Positions 33,965 to 41,853 of a stretch of DNA of 64,000 bases are shown piece by piece; position 1 is the stretch's first letter; each line of letters begins with the position of its first letter. A program made the translations under genes and the position numbers. The notes beneath the pieces are model-generated. The model saw nothing but the letters and a program-made list of their open reading frames with translations. It was not told the DNA's origin and searched no databases. Origin of the DNA: CAZGSN01 sp964371655 (GTDB lineage: Bacteria > Desulfobacterota > Binatia > HRBIN30); NCBI GenBank assembly GCA_964371655.1, contig CAYJOD010000007.1, forward strand, positions 81,145 to 145,144, given 5' to 3'.

Positions 33965-34500
33965 CGGATATCGGTGAGGCGATAGACAAGGAATCGACGT
34001 CCCTGCGCGACATCCTAGTTCAGAAATTCAATTGGACGGATGAGTCGTTTGGCCACAGTGGGTTCGCCAGCCTTGGGTATCGCAAGAAGCAGCAGCTCTT
34101 CAGTCCGCGCAAGACATTCGTTCAACGATTGATCGGCGGAAGCTCGGGCCGGGCGATCCCTGTCGCCGAAGTGATCGCGGTCGGTAGTCTTCTGAAGTTT
34201 TCGATTCCCGCCGCAGAGGCTCGGGGCACTGCCGACTTTTCTTGGTGGCGCGGCATGTTCGACCGAGAAGTGCGCTACTCGACTATCTCGCACGGCTTGG
34301 TGTTTGATCGCTGGGTCGCATTTCGAGGATTACAGACGGGTGGATTTGACTTCGATGTGTCGTACCTAGATGGCGATGTTGCCGCCAGAATCCCGACGAC
34401 GGTCCTAGTTGCCGTCGACTGGATTCGATTGGCGCCCAACGAAGCCGCCCATCGGAGCCTTGTCGAATTGTTCAAGTCAATTGGCACCGGCGTGCCGTGA
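33961..34500 (+). CDS. Soluble protein of unknown function (cassette gene 3)
   Basis: A 179-residue protein whose ATG overlaps the stop of the membrane gene (ATGA at 33961-33964), so it should be translated from the same message. Composition is mixed alpha/beta with an aromatic-rich centre (DFSWWRGMFDREVRYSTISHGLVFDRWVAFRGLQ) and a C-terminal helix (EAAHRSLVELFKSIG). There is no signal peptide. No family recognised. An accessory role, for example in defence or stress, is conceivable from the low GC and compact overlap, but nothing in the protein proves it. Confidence 0.62.
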   Translation: MTDIGEAIDKESTSLRDILVQKFNWTDESFGHSGFASLGYRKKQQLFSPRKTFVQRLIGGSSGRAIPVAEVIAVGSLLKFSIPAAEARGTADFSWWRGMFDREVRYSTISHGLVFDRWVAFRGLQTGGFDFDVSYLDGDVAARIPTTVLVAVDWIRLAPNEAAHRSLVELFKSIGTGVP

Positions 34501-34762
34501 CGCAGGACGGGAGAATGAGCAGCTTATTGAGCCTCGTGAAATATGTTGACAGCGAACCGCCCTTCGATACGCCGCCAAGCACCAAGCTCTAGCAGGGAGG
34601 GGCATTGGGGAAGGTGGATCGTCATGGAGATCTGGCGGCGTAGGAACAACCCACGTAAGTCCGCAGTCGATTTCAAGAGAGCTCTGTGAGTCACTCGCTC
34701 ATAAGACACCACGATCGAGTTACGTGAGATACGTTCGTCCCCAAGTGCCTTGCCGCTTGCGT

Positions 34763-35194
34763 TCACGCCGCCTTGTCGATCTCGACGCGCAGCACTAGGC
34801 CGAGCGCACTCAAGACAGCCTCGACCTGATCGAGCTTCGAGGCGTGTCGCAGATCCAAGACACGATCGACCTGCGGCAAGTGCCACCCCAGCCGGCGCGC
34901 GAGCTCCGCCTTGCCCATGCGGCGATGGCGCATTTCCTGATAGGCAGCCAACTTCATGCACGACAGTGGAGAGGGGCGGGTGACTCGCGTTCCCTTCTTC
35001 GTACGACTCGGCACCGGCAAGTCTCTGCCATCCCTGACGTAGGATGCGAGGACGGTTTCGAGTGCGTCGACCGCTCTCTGTAGAGCCTCGGACTCACCCT
35101 CTCCCTCGGTGACTCCCGGCAGGTCCGCAAACGTGACGGTTACGACGCCGCGCTTGTCCGACTCCAGCCTGACGGGGTATTCAAAGTTGCGCAT
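34763..35194 (-). CDS. hicB: HicB-family antitoxin
   Basis: A 143-residue antitoxin. The N-terminal HicB partial-RNase-H-like domain is FEYPVRLESDKRGVVTVTFADLPGVTEGEGESEALQRAVDALETVLASYV (residues 4-53). The C-terminal part is a helix-turn-helix (MKLAAYQEMRHRRMGKAELARRLGWHLPQVDRVLD, about 80-115) that should bind the operator upstream of hicA. AGGAGG lies seven bases before ATG 35194, and the gene follows hicA by 11 bases. It would neutralise the HicA RNase and repress transcription. Confidence 0.92.
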   Translation of the reverse strand: MRNFEYPVRLESDKRGVVTVTFADLPGVTEGEGESEALQRAVDALETVLASYVRDGRDLPVPSRTKKGTRVTRPSPLSCMKLAAYQEMRHRRMGKAELARRLGWHLPQVDRVLDLRHASKLDQVEAVLSALGLVLRVEIDKAA

Positions 35195-35205
35195 CTGCCT
35201 TCCTC

Positions 35206-35394
35206 CTAATCGTCCAACAACCCCAGGTCTCGCTTGATGGCGCGCTCGGTGCCCTTTGCCAATTCGCGCTTACCGCCATGCATCGGCAGTGTTGAAACGC
35301 GGCCGGCGAGACGAACGGTGAGGTGTCCACCTTTGCCGGGCTCGAAGTTCGCGCCCTGCTTCGTCAGCCAGCGCTTGAGCTCGGCGCTCGTCAT
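35206..35394 (-). CDS. hicA: HicA-family mRNA interferase toxin
   Basis: A 62-residue double-stranded-RNA-binding-like toxin. The family core is visible: MTSAELKRWLTKQGANFEPGKGGHLTVRLAGRVSTLPMHGGKRELAKGTERAIKRDLGL, with the catalytic His in GGHLTV (about residue 24). It is predicted to cleave mRNA. ATG 35394 gives the normal family length; an upstream extension would run through the operator. First gene of the toxin-first hicAB operon. Confidence 0.92.
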   Translation of the reverse strand: MTSAELKRWLTKQGANFEPGKGGHLTVRLAGRVSTLPMHGGKRELAKGTERAIKRDLGLLDD

Positions 35395-35405
35395 GGAACG
35401 AGAAT

Positions 35406-35438
35406 AACAGTTCTGTTGTGCAAGGCAACACAACTGTT
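35406..35438. promoter_or_regulatory. Palindromic operator candidate of hicAB
   Basis: Arms AACAGTTCTGTTG (35406-35418) and CAACACAACTGTT (35426-35438) form an inverted repeat with one mismatch, 12 bases upstream of the hicA start. HicB C-terminal domains usually bind such dyads. Confidence 0.6.
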
Positions 35439-35559
35439 GCGTGGGCAGCGGAGATCCAGCGGCATCGAATCGATTTCGTGGGACCTCGGCATCGCGGTCC
35501 CACGGAATCGCAGCCGCTCCCTTGATCCGGCGGTCGTCGGGAACGTACTATGGCGCGCC

Positions 35560-36114
35560 ATGCTGATCACAATCTCGGGGACACCTGGAAGCGGCAAGAC
35601 GACGGTGGCGCGGTTGCTCGCCAAGCAATTGGGGATCGCGCACGTCTATGCCGGTGACCTTTACCGCCGTGCCGCCGAGGCGCGTGGGCTGTCCCTCGAA
35701 GCCTTCAACCGCCTGGCGGAGAAGGATCACTCGATCGATCGCGAGCTCGACGCCAGGATGGCCGAGTATGCGCGCCGTGGCGGCGTCATCCTCGAAGGCC
35801 GCTTGGCTGCCTTTCTCGCTTTGCAAGAAGACACCGACGCCTTGAAGGTCTGGCTCACGGCCAGCGACGGCGTGCGCGCCCAGCGGGTCTCGCAACGCGA
35901 GGGCGGTGATCAGCGCGAGCAGCTGCGCGTCAACGACGAACGCCAGCGCTCCGATGCGCGGCGCTACCTTGAGATCTACGGATTCGATCTCGAAGACATC
36001 TCCATCTACGATCTCATCCTCTATAGTGATGACCAGTCGCCCGAATCCTTGGCCGAGACCATCGCGCGCCAAGCGCGCCAAAGGTTCGGCCCGCAGGCGG
36101 CGACGAACGAATGA
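35560..36114 (+). CDS. Cytidylate kinase-like AAA protein
   Basis: A 184-residue P-loop kinase of the short, archaeal-type CMP kinase group. The Walker A motif is GTPGSGKTT (residues 7-15); AGDLYRRAAEARGLSLEAF and the lid region ITEGRLAAFLAL/RVSQREGGDQREQLRVNDERQRSDARRYLEIYGFDLEDISIYDLIL follow the family layout. It would phosphorylate CMP or dCMP with ATP, although bacterial members are less well characterised. ATG 35560 gives the usual N-terminus MLITISG; the frame extends upstream without domain content. Its stop overlaps the rel start (ATGA), so both are cotranscribed. Confidence 0.85.
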   Translation: MLITISGTPGSGKTTVARLLAKQLGIAHVYAGDLYRRAAEARGLSLEAFNRLAEKDHSIDRELDARMAEYARRGGVILEGRLAAFLALQEDTDALKVWLTASDGVRAQRVSQREGGDQREQLRVNDERQRSDARRYLEIYGFDLEDISIYDLILYSDDQSPESLAETIARQARQRFGPQAATNE

Positions 36115-38258
36115 ATCTGAACAGCCTCATCGAGCGCGTACGCGCGTATGACAGCGACGCCGACACCGAGCTGATTCGGCGCGCCTATGACTTCTCCGCC
36201 AAGGTCCATCACGGACAGACTCGCAAGTCCGGCGAGCCCTACTTCATCCACCCGGTGGAGGTGGCCGGCATCATCGCCGACCTCAAGCTCGATGTCCCCA
36301 GCGTCGTAACCGGCTTGCTGCACGATACCGTGGAGGACACTCTCACCACCCTCGAGCAAGTCGAGAGCACCTTCGGCACCGAGGTAGCCACTCTCGTCGA
36401 CGGCGTCACCAAGATCAGTCAGATCAGCTTCAGCAGCCGCGAGGAGAAGCAGGCCGAGAACTTCCGCAAGATGATTCTGGCGATGGCGCGCGACATTCGC
36501 GTGATCCTGGTGAAGCTCGCCGACCGCACCCACAACATGCGCACGCTGGAATCGCTCGCGCCGGAGCGGCAGCACGACATCGCGCAGGAGACCCTCGACA
36601 TTTACGCGCCGCTGGCCCATCGCCTCGGGGTCTATTGGATGAAGAGCGAGCTCGAGGATGCGGCGCTGCATTACCTGCACCCGGAGGTCTACTACCAACT
36701 CAAACGCAACGTCGCCAAGAAGAAGGCGGAACGCGAACGCTACATCCACGAGGTGCTCGCCCTGCTCTCCAAACGACTCGAGGAGCAAGGCATCGACGCC
36801 GAGGTCACCGGGCGTCCGAAGCACTTCTATTCGATCTACCAGAAGATGCAGTCGCAAAATCTGCTCTACGACCAGATCTTCGATGTCGTCGCCTTTCGCG
36901 TCCTCGTCGATTCCGTCGGCCAGTGTTACGAGGCGCTCGGCGTCGTGCACGCCAACTGGAAGCCGATCTCCGGACGCTTCAAAGACTACATCGCACTCCC
37001 CAAGGCCAACATGTACCAGTCGTTGCACACGACGGTGATCGGCCCCTACGGCGAGCGCATGGAGGTGCAGATCCGCACCCACGAGATGCACCGCATCGCC
37101 GAGTCCGGGATCGCCGCGCACTGGCGCTACAAAGGCGGCGGCCGCGCCAGCGAAGAGGATGCGGAGAAGTTTACCTGGCTGCGCCAACTGCTCGAGTGGC
37201 AACAGAACGAGCAGGATCCGCAGGAGTTCCTGCGCTCGGTCAAAGAGGACTTGTTCAGCGAGGAAGTGTACGTGTTCACGCCGAAGGGCGACCTGCTCAA
37301 CTTCCCGGAAGGATCGGGCGCCGTCGACTTTGCCTATCGCGTGCACTCCGAGGTCGGGCACCACTGCGCCGGCGCCCGCGTCAACGGTCGCATGGTGCCG
37401 CTGCGCTACCGGCTGCGCAGCGGCGACACGGTCGAGATCATCACCACCGCGACGCAGACACCCAGCAAGGACTGGCTTGGCTTCGTCAAGACCAGCCGCG
37501 CCAAGCAGAAGATCCGCAACTGGATCAAGTTCCAGCAGCGCACGCGCAGCGTCGCCATCGGGCGCGAAATTCTCGACCGCGATCTGGGGCGCTACCACTT
37601 GGATCTGGCGAAGCTGCGCAAGGACGGCCGCCTCGCCCAAGTGATCGAGGCTCTCTCCCAGCGCGACGAGGAGACGCTGCTCGCCAGCATCGGCTACGGC
37701 CGCATCACCGCGCCGCACGTGCTCAGCAAGCTGCTGCCGCCCGACGTCCTCAAGCAGGGACCCGCCGAAGACGGAGCGCTACGCCGACTGTTCCGCACGA
37801 TCACGCGCCAGAAGGACAATTCCGGCGTGCGCGTCAGCGGCATCGAAGACATGCTGGTCCGTTTCGGCAAGTGCTGCGCGCCGCTGCCCGGTGAACGCAT
37901 CCTCGGTTTCACGACCCGCGGCCGCGGTGTGACCGTTCACGCCGTCGATTGCCCGCGCGTGCTCGAAAGTGACCCCGAGCGCCGCATCGAAGCGCACTGG
38001 GAAGCGGACGCCAGCGGACCGCGCCAGGTGAACTTGGAGGTCATGTGCATCGACGAGCCGGGACTGCTCGCGAACATGAGCAAAGCGATCGGCAACGTCG
38101 GCGTGAACATCAGCCGCGCCGAGGTGCAGAGCGTGCCCGACAAGAAGGCCATCAACCGCTTCGAGGTCGTGGTCAACCACGTCGACCAGCTCAATCGCGT
38201 CATGCGCGCCATCGGCAAGGTGCGGGGAGTGATGAAGGTCGGTCGCACGCGTGGATGA
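36111..38258 (+). CDS. rel: Bifunctional (p)ppGpp synthetase/hydrolase (Rel/SpoT type)
   Basis: A 715-residue stringent-response enzyme that makes and degrades (p)ppGpp. Domains: HD hydrolase (about 25-180, metal motif HDTVED at 71-76 intact, so hydrolysis should be functional); synthetase (about 235-350, with GRFKDYIALPKANMYQSLHT near 287); TGS (about 385-450, VYVFTPKGDLLNFPEGS); helical/zinc-finger-like region with FGKCCAPLPGE; and a C-terminal ACT domain (about 639-715). Length and order match single Rel enzymes. The ATG overlaps the kinase stop, and ridA follows 51 bases downstream. Confidence 0.96.
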   Translation: MNLNSLIERVRAYDSDADTELIRRAYDFSAKVHHGQTRKSGEPYFIHPVEVAGIIADLKLDVPSVVTGLLHDTVEDTLTTLEQVESTFGTEVATLVDGVTKISQISFSSREEKQAENFRKMILAMARDIRVILVKLADRTHNMRTLESLAPERQHDIAQETLDIYAPLAHRLGVYWMKSELEDAALHYLHPEVYYQLKRNVAKKKAERERYIHEVLALLSKRLEEQGIDAEVTGRPKHFYSIYQKMQSQNLLYDQIFDVVAFRVLVDSVGQCYEALGVVHANWKPISGRFKDYIALPKANMYQSLHTTVIGPYGERMEVQIRTHEMHRIAESGIAAHWRYKGGGRASEEDAEKFTWLRQLLEWQQNEQDPQEFLRSVKEDLFSEEVYVFTPKGDLLNFPEGSGAVDFAYRVHSEVGHHCAGARVNGRMVPLRYRLRSGDTVEIITTATQTPSKDWLGFVKTSRAKQKIRNWIKFQQRTRSVAIGREILDRDLGRYHLDLAKLRKDGRLAQVIEALSQRDEETLLASIGYGRITAPHVLSKLLPPDVLKQGPAEDGALRRLFRTITRQKDNSGVRVSGIEDMLVRFGKCCAPLPGERILGFTTRGRGVTVHAVDCPRVLESDPERRIEAHWEADASGPRQVNLEVMCIDEPGLLANMSKAIGNVGVNISRAEVQSVPDKKAINRFEVVVNHVDQLNRVMRAIGKVRGVMKVGRTRG

Positions 38259-38309
38259 GCGCAGAGGGAAAGGCCCGTGCTGCAGCCAAGCACAGAGCAG
38301 GAGAGAGGT

Positions 38310-38687
38310 ATGAAGAAAGAGATAACCAGCAGTTTGGCGCCGAAGGCGATTGGTCCGTACGCACAGGCGGTGCGTAGCGGCAACTTGGTTTTCTGCTCCG
38401 GTCAGATCGGTCTGCACCCGGCCACCGGAGAGATGGTGACCGGTGGGGTCGTGGCGGAAACCCAGCGTATCTTGGGCAATCTGCACGCCGTGTTGGCGGC
38501 GGCCGGGGCGACGCTGGACGACGTCGTGCGCACGACGATCTATCTCACCGACCTCGCCGACTTCGCGGCGGTGAACGAGGTCTACGGGATATTCTTCTCG
38601 GCACCGTTCCCGGCACGTGCCACGGTGGGAGTTGCTTCCCTGCCGCGCGGCGCCAAGGTGGAGATCGACGCCATCGCTGCACTCTGA
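38310..38687 (+). CDS. ridA: RidA family reactive-imine deaminase
   Basis: A 125-residue trimeric enzyme that hydrolyses 2-aminoacrylate and related imines released by PLP enzymes. The signature is present: IGPYAQAV (about 14-21), FCSGQIGLHPATGE, then FPARATVGVASLPRGAKVEIDAIA, with Arg in PARATV (about 104) as the substrate-carboxylate ligand. AGGAGAGAGGT lies immediately before ATG 38310. It appears to be the last gene of the CMP-kinase-rel-ridA operon, ended by a strong hairpin. Confidence 0.93.
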   Translation: MKKEITSSLAPKAIGPYAQAVRSGNLVFCSGQIGLHPATGEMVTGGVVAETQRILGNLHAVLAAAGATLDDVVRTTIYLTDLADFAAVNEVYGIFFSAPFPARATVGVASLPRGAKVEIDAIAAL

Positions 38688-38698
38688 CAGAAACGACA

Positions 38699-38722
38699 AA
38701 GGCGAGCCCCAGGGCTCGCCTT
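38699..38722. terminator. Bidirectional terminator hairpin between ridA and rpmB
   Basis: AAGGCGAGCCC (38699-38709) pairs with GGGCTCGCCTT (38712-38722) 12 bases after the ridA stop. The A/T ends give an AAA-stem-TT layout usable from both sides of this convergent junction. Confidence 0.75.
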
Positions 38723-38766
38723 CAATTCGACCGTCGACTCGAAACCGTCGACTTCGGTGGCCTGCT

Positions 38767-38958
38767 TTAGGCCGCCTTCGCAATCTTACCGGAACGCAGA
38801 CACCGCGTGCACACCTTGACGCGCTGCACGCCGCCGGAGATCACGGCGCGGACGCGCTGCAGATTCGGCCGCCAGGTGCGCTTGGTCTTGTTGTTCGCGT
38901 GGCTGACGGTGTTGCCGACGGATGGATGCTTGCCGCAGATTTCACAGACACGTGCCAT
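38767..38958 (-). CDS. rpmB: 50S ribosomal protein L28
   Basis: A 63-residue ribosomal protein. The sequence MARVCEICGKHPSVGNTVSHANNKTKRTWRPNLQRVRA is canonical. Two C-x2-C pairs (CEIC at 5-8 and CTRC at about 50-53) make this the zinc-binding form of L28. It stands alone and is convergent with ridA. No rpmG is adjacent. Confidence 0.96.
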   Translation of the reverse strand: MARVCEICGKHPSVGNTVSHANNKTKRTWRPNLQRVRAVISGGVQRVKVCTRCLRSGKIAKAA

Positions 38959-39026
38959 GGGTTCACTCCTCGAAGGGCGCCTTCCCTAGCGAAGGTGTTG
39001 GGGATTGTCAAAGGATGGGACCGATC

Positions 39027-39061
39027 GGGATCAGACCGATCAGACCGATCGGTCTGATCCC
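39027..39061. terminator. Perfect 15-bp inverted repeat overlapping the rfaE2 stop
   Basis: GGGATCAGACCGATC (39027-39041) and GATCGGTCTGATCCC (39047-39061) with a 5-base loop. The rfaE2 stop codon (39040-39042) lies at the junction of left arm and loop, so the hairpin encodes the last residues (GSDRSV). Confidence 0.6.
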
Positions 39062-39561
39062 CGCCGACGCCCCGCCGCCTTCTGGGCAAGGCGCGTGGTC
39101 GAGTAGCCTTGCGCAAACGGCAGAGAGCGCACTTTGCCTCCCGCGGCGCGTACCACATCGGCGCCGACGATCTGCTCGGGCTTCCAATCGCCGCCTTTCA
39201 CCAACACGTCCGGTTGCAGGAGCTTGATCAGGTCGTAGGGCGTGTCCTGATCGAAGACGGTGACATAGTCGACCATCTCGAGCGCGGCCATGACCTCGCA
39301 GCGGTCTTGCTGCCGCACCAGAGGTCGGCTCGGTCCCTTCAGGCGGCGCACCGACGCATCGCTGTTGAGGGCGACGATCAGCACGTCACCAAGCTTCTTG
39401 GCAGCGCGCAGGTAGCGGATGTGTCCCGGATGAATGAGGTCGAAACAACCGTTGGTGAACACCACCCGCTGCTGGCCCCGGCGAGCCGCGGCGATGCGGC
39501 TCTTGAGGGTCCGCCAAGACGCGATTTTCCGATGCCGCGAGCCAACTCCCATCACATTCAC
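39040..39561 (-). CDS. rfaE2: D-glycero-beta-D-manno-heptose 1-phosphate adenylyltransferase
   Basis: A 173-residue nucleotidyltransferase that makes ADP-heptose for the LPS inner core. It corresponds to the C-terminal domain of HldE as a separate protein. The cytidylyltransferase-like signature VVFTNGCFDLIHPGHIRYL (about 33-51) contains the HPGH motif; LNSDASVRRLKGPSRPLV and PDVLVKGGDWKPEQIVGADVV are typical. The start may be ATG 39561 or Met4. The C-terminal few residues are encoded inside a perfect hairpin and probably are not conserved. The kinase partner RfaE1 is not in the window. Confidence 0.93.
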   Translation of the reverse strand: MNVMGVGSRHRKIASWRTLKSRIAAARRGQQRVVFTNGCFDLIHPGHIRYLRAAKKLGDVLIVALNSDASVRRLKGPSRPLVRQQDRCEVMAALEMVDYVTVFDQDTPYDLIKLLQPDVLVKGGDWKPEQIVGADVVRAAGGKVRSLPFAQGYSTTRLAQKAAGRRRGSDRSV

Positions 39562-39687
39562 TCCACGTGTCTTGCCGATAGCAAACTCGTGCCGTCTGCA
39601 GCAAAGGCCGAGGTTCGATTCCTAGTCGACAGTTGTACGCGCACTGGGTAATTATTTGCGTCAGTATTTCTGAACCAGGAGGACACG

Positions 39688-40842
39688 ATGACGTCACGGC
39701 AAGCTCGAAGCAAGTCGCAGCGGGTGACGCTGCTGGTGGCCACGAAGAAGGGAGCGTTTCTGCTCCGCTCCGATGCTTCGCGTCGGAGCTGGAAGCTGGA
39801 GGGCCCGCAGTTCCTCGGTCACATCGTCCATCACATCATGCTCGATCCGCGCGATCGACGCACGTTGCTGCTCGCCGCCAAGACCGGGCACCTGGGGCCG
39901 ACCGTGTTCCGATCGACCGATCACGGCAAGACCTGGAAGGAGGCGGCGCGACCGCCGTCGTTCCGCAAAGTCGCCGCCGGCGAAAAAGGGCGTGTCGTCG
40001 ATCACGTATTTTGGCTGACTCCCGGACACGCGAGCGAACCAGGTTGCTGGTACGCGGGTAGCTCACCACAAGGCCTGTTTCGCTCAGAGGATAACGGCGG
40101 CACCTGGGAGCCGGTGGCCGGCTTCAATGATCACCCGATGTACAGACAGTGGACGGGAGGCGACCAGGACGGCACGCCGGACGGCCCAAAGATGCACTCG
40201 GTGATCGTCGATCCGCGCACCGCCTCACACTTGTACATCGGCATGTCGAGCGGCGGCGTTTTCGAGAGCACCGACAAGGGCGCGAGCTGGCAGCCGCTCA
40301 ACGCCGGTAGCATGGCCGTCAACCCGGACCCCTTTCCTGAATACGGCCAAGACCCACACTGTGTCCGCCTGCACCCGCTGGCGCCGGACATCCTGTATCA
40401 ACAGAATCACTGCGGCATCTATCGCATGGAGCGAAGCGAGGGCCGCTGGCAGCGGATCGGTGAGAACATGCCGAAGAAGGTCGGCGACATTGGTTTCCCC
40501 ATGGTGCTGCACCCGCGCGATCCGAAAACCGCGTGGGTGTTCCCGATGGACGGAAGCACGGTGTGGCCCCGCACCAGCCCGGATGGCAAGCCGGCGGCCT
40601 ACGTGACCCGCAACTCCGGGAAGACGTGGAAGCGACTCGATCAAGGCTTGCCCAAGAGTCAGGCGTGGTTGACGGTCTTTCGCCAGGCGATGACCTGCGA
40701 CAGCGCCGACCCGGTCGGCATCTACTTTGGGACCACCACCGGCGAGCTGTGGGCGAGTCGCAACGAGGGTGAGCGCTGGACCTGCATCGCGCGCCATCTG
40801 CCACACGTCTACGCGATCGAGACGGCCGAGCTTGGTCGATGA
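39688..40842 (+). CDS. BNR/Asp-box repeat beta-propeller protein
   Basis: A 384-residue cytoplasmic-looking propeller with five clear Asp-box turns: STDHGKTW (about 76), SEDNGGTW (about 133), STDKGASW (about 195), RNSGKTW (about 307) and SRNEGERW (about 359). Such repeats occur in sialidases and Vps10/sortilin, but the sialidase FRIP motif and catalytic set are not evident, so an enzymatic role is not claimed. AGGAGG lies seven bases before ATG 39688. The stop overlaps the start of a MoaD/ThiS-like protein, suggesting they act together. Confidence 0.85.
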   Translation: MTSRQARSKSQRVTLLVATKKGAFLLRSDASRRSWKLEGPQFLGHIVHHIMLDPRDRRTLLLAAKTGHLGPTVFRSTDHGKTWKEAARPPSFRKVAAGEKGRVVDHVFWLTPGHASEPGCWYAGSSPQGLFRSEDNGGTWEPVAGFNDHPMYRQWTGGDQDGTPDGPKMHSVIVDPRTASHLYIGMSSGGVFESTDKGASWQPLNAGSMAVNPDPFPEYGQDPHCVRLHPLAPDILYQQNHCGIYRMERSEGRWQRIGENMPKKVGDIGFPMVLHPRDPKTAWVFPMDGSTVWPRTSPDGKPAAYVTRNSGKTWKRLDQGLPKSQAWLTVFRQAMTCDSADPVGIYFGTTTGELWASRNEGERWTCIARHLPHVYAIETAELGR

Positions 40843-41099
40843 AGGTGTTCGTCCCGACACCGTTGCGCTCCTACGTCGGCAAGCAGGCGCAGGTGGACGC
40901 GGCCGGGCAGACACTCGCGGAGCTGCTCCTCGACCTCGATCGACGCTACCCCGGCATGCGTTTCCGGATGGTCACCGAGCAAGATGAGCTGCGGCCGCAC
41001 ATGCGTATCTTCGTCAACGGCGACGAGTCGCGGGATCTCAGCACGCCTCTGCGGCCGCAGGACGAAGTCCACATCCTCCAGGCCCTGAGCGGCGGCTGA
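40839..41099 (+). CDS. MoaD/ThiS family ubiquitin-like sulfur-carrier protein
   Basis: An 86-residue beta-grasp protein ending in LQALSGG; the C-terminal Gly-Gly is the residue pair adenylated and thiocarboxylated in MoaD and ThiS. Recognisable strands are MKVFVPTPLRSYV, RIFVNGDESRDLSTPLRPQDEVHIL. It overlaps the BNR-repeat gene by 4 bases (ATGA). No moaE, moeB or thiG is nearby, so it may serve a pathway other than molybdopterin or thiamine, or be a carrier for general biosynthesis encoded elsewhere. Confidence 0.88.
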   Translation: MKVFVPTPLRSYVGKQAQVDAAGQTLAELLLDLDRRYPGMRFRMVTEQDELRPHMRIFVNGDESRDLSTPLRPQDEVHILQALSGG

Positions 41100-41113
41100 G
41101 CAATCGACATAAG

Positions 41114-41131
41114 GGTGCGCGGCAGCGCACC
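41114..41131. terminator. Hairpin between convergent moaD-like and pemK-like genes
   Basis: GGTGCGC (41114-41120) and GCGCACC (41125-41131) with a GGCA loop, 15 bases after the moaD-like stop. No T-run. Confidence 0.45.
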
Positions 41132-41158
41132 TGCGGCGATAGTTGGATCGTCCGCGCG

Positions 41159-41497
41159 CTACTGCCCAGGTGGCAATCCGAGCGCAACGCCCAAGGCGCG
41201 ATTGAAATGAGCTAGCTTCGGGGGTGCGAGAGTCCCGACGAACTGCGTCAGCTTGCTCTTGAACATCAGTGTAAGGAAGTCGCAGCGGATCGCACAAATC
41301 CTTGGCAGACCGTCTTCGGGGCCCAAGACGACTTCCGTGGAGAGCCCGAGGACGTCACTGTAAACTGGGGCACATATGACCGTTGATACATCGTCGTGTC
41401 GGGCAATGAAGGCTCTCGAGGCGACGACGTAGAAACCCGGCTTGTCTCCTCTTTCGGCGACTCGTTCGCGCGTGCGGTAAATTTCGCCGCGATTCAC
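41159..41497 (-). CDS. PemK/MazF-type mRNA interferase toxin
   Basis: A 112-residue toxin with the PemK/MazF beta-barrel layout: MNRGEIYRT at the N-terminus, RPGF-like KPGFYVVASRAF (about 19-30), STVICAPVYSDV, STEVVLGPEDGLPRICAIRCDFLTLMFKSKLTQFVGTLAPPKL. It likely cleaves mRNA at short motifs. The start is GTG at 41497, which overlaps the antitoxin stop (GTGA), giving antitoxin-first translation coupling. Confidence 0.88.
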   Translation of the reverse strand: MNRGEIYRTRERVAERGDKPGFYVVASRAFIARHDDVSTVICAPVYSDVLGLSTEVVLGPEDGLPRICAIRCDFLTLMFKSKLTQFVGTLAPPKLAHFNRALGVALGLPPGQ

Positions 41498-41730
41498 GAG
41501 CGTGCCTGAGCGGCCACCAGTGCTTTAGCCTGCCGATTCAGACGAGCCCGGTTTCGCCGCAGAATCTCGCCCTCCTTCGCTTCCTGGCTGCGGCGACTTT
41601 CGCGCTCCGCCAACTCACGGACCGCGAGACGGATTCCGGCCGAGCGATTACGGATACGCGGTGAGGTCTTGGTCAACTCCTCAAGCAAACCCAGAGTATC
41701 TTCATCGATGGTCACGGCGATGGTCTTCAT
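41494..41730 (-). CDS. Ribbon-helix-helix-type antitoxin for PemK-like toxin
   Basis: A 78-residue protein: MKTIAVTIDEDTLGLLEELTKTSPRIRNRSAGIRLAVRELAERE forms the short strand and two helices of a ribbon-helix-helix DNA-binding domain. A basic C-terminal tail (RRNRARLNRQAKALVAAQARS) probably binds the toxin. It precedes and overlaps the toxin gene. AGGA lies upstream of ATG 41730, and a TATATAG motif a few bases further may serve as a -10 element. Confidence 0.85.
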   Translation of the reverse strand: MKTIAVTIDEDTLGLLEELTKTSPRIRNRSAGIRLAVRELAERESRRSQEAKEGEILRRNRARLNRQAKALVAAQARS

Positions 41731-41853
41731 ATTGCGATCCTATATAGTTTCTACGTCTACCGAGCAACGTGACGTCGAATCCAACAGCGCGCTCCAGCCT
41801 CTGCGTGCCGGGCTTCCTTGCCAAGCCCACCCTCAAAAGGTAGTTTGCCCGCT

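Noticed and set aside
36021..37718. 565-codon minus-strand open frame opposite rel
   Set aside because: A shadow of the well-conserved rel gene; no motif recognised.
39595..39632. T-arm-like sequence GAGGTTCGATTCCTAG suggesting a tRNA
   Set aside because: The T-stem has a mismatch, and no acceptor, D or anticodon arms can be formed in the preceding 70 bases.
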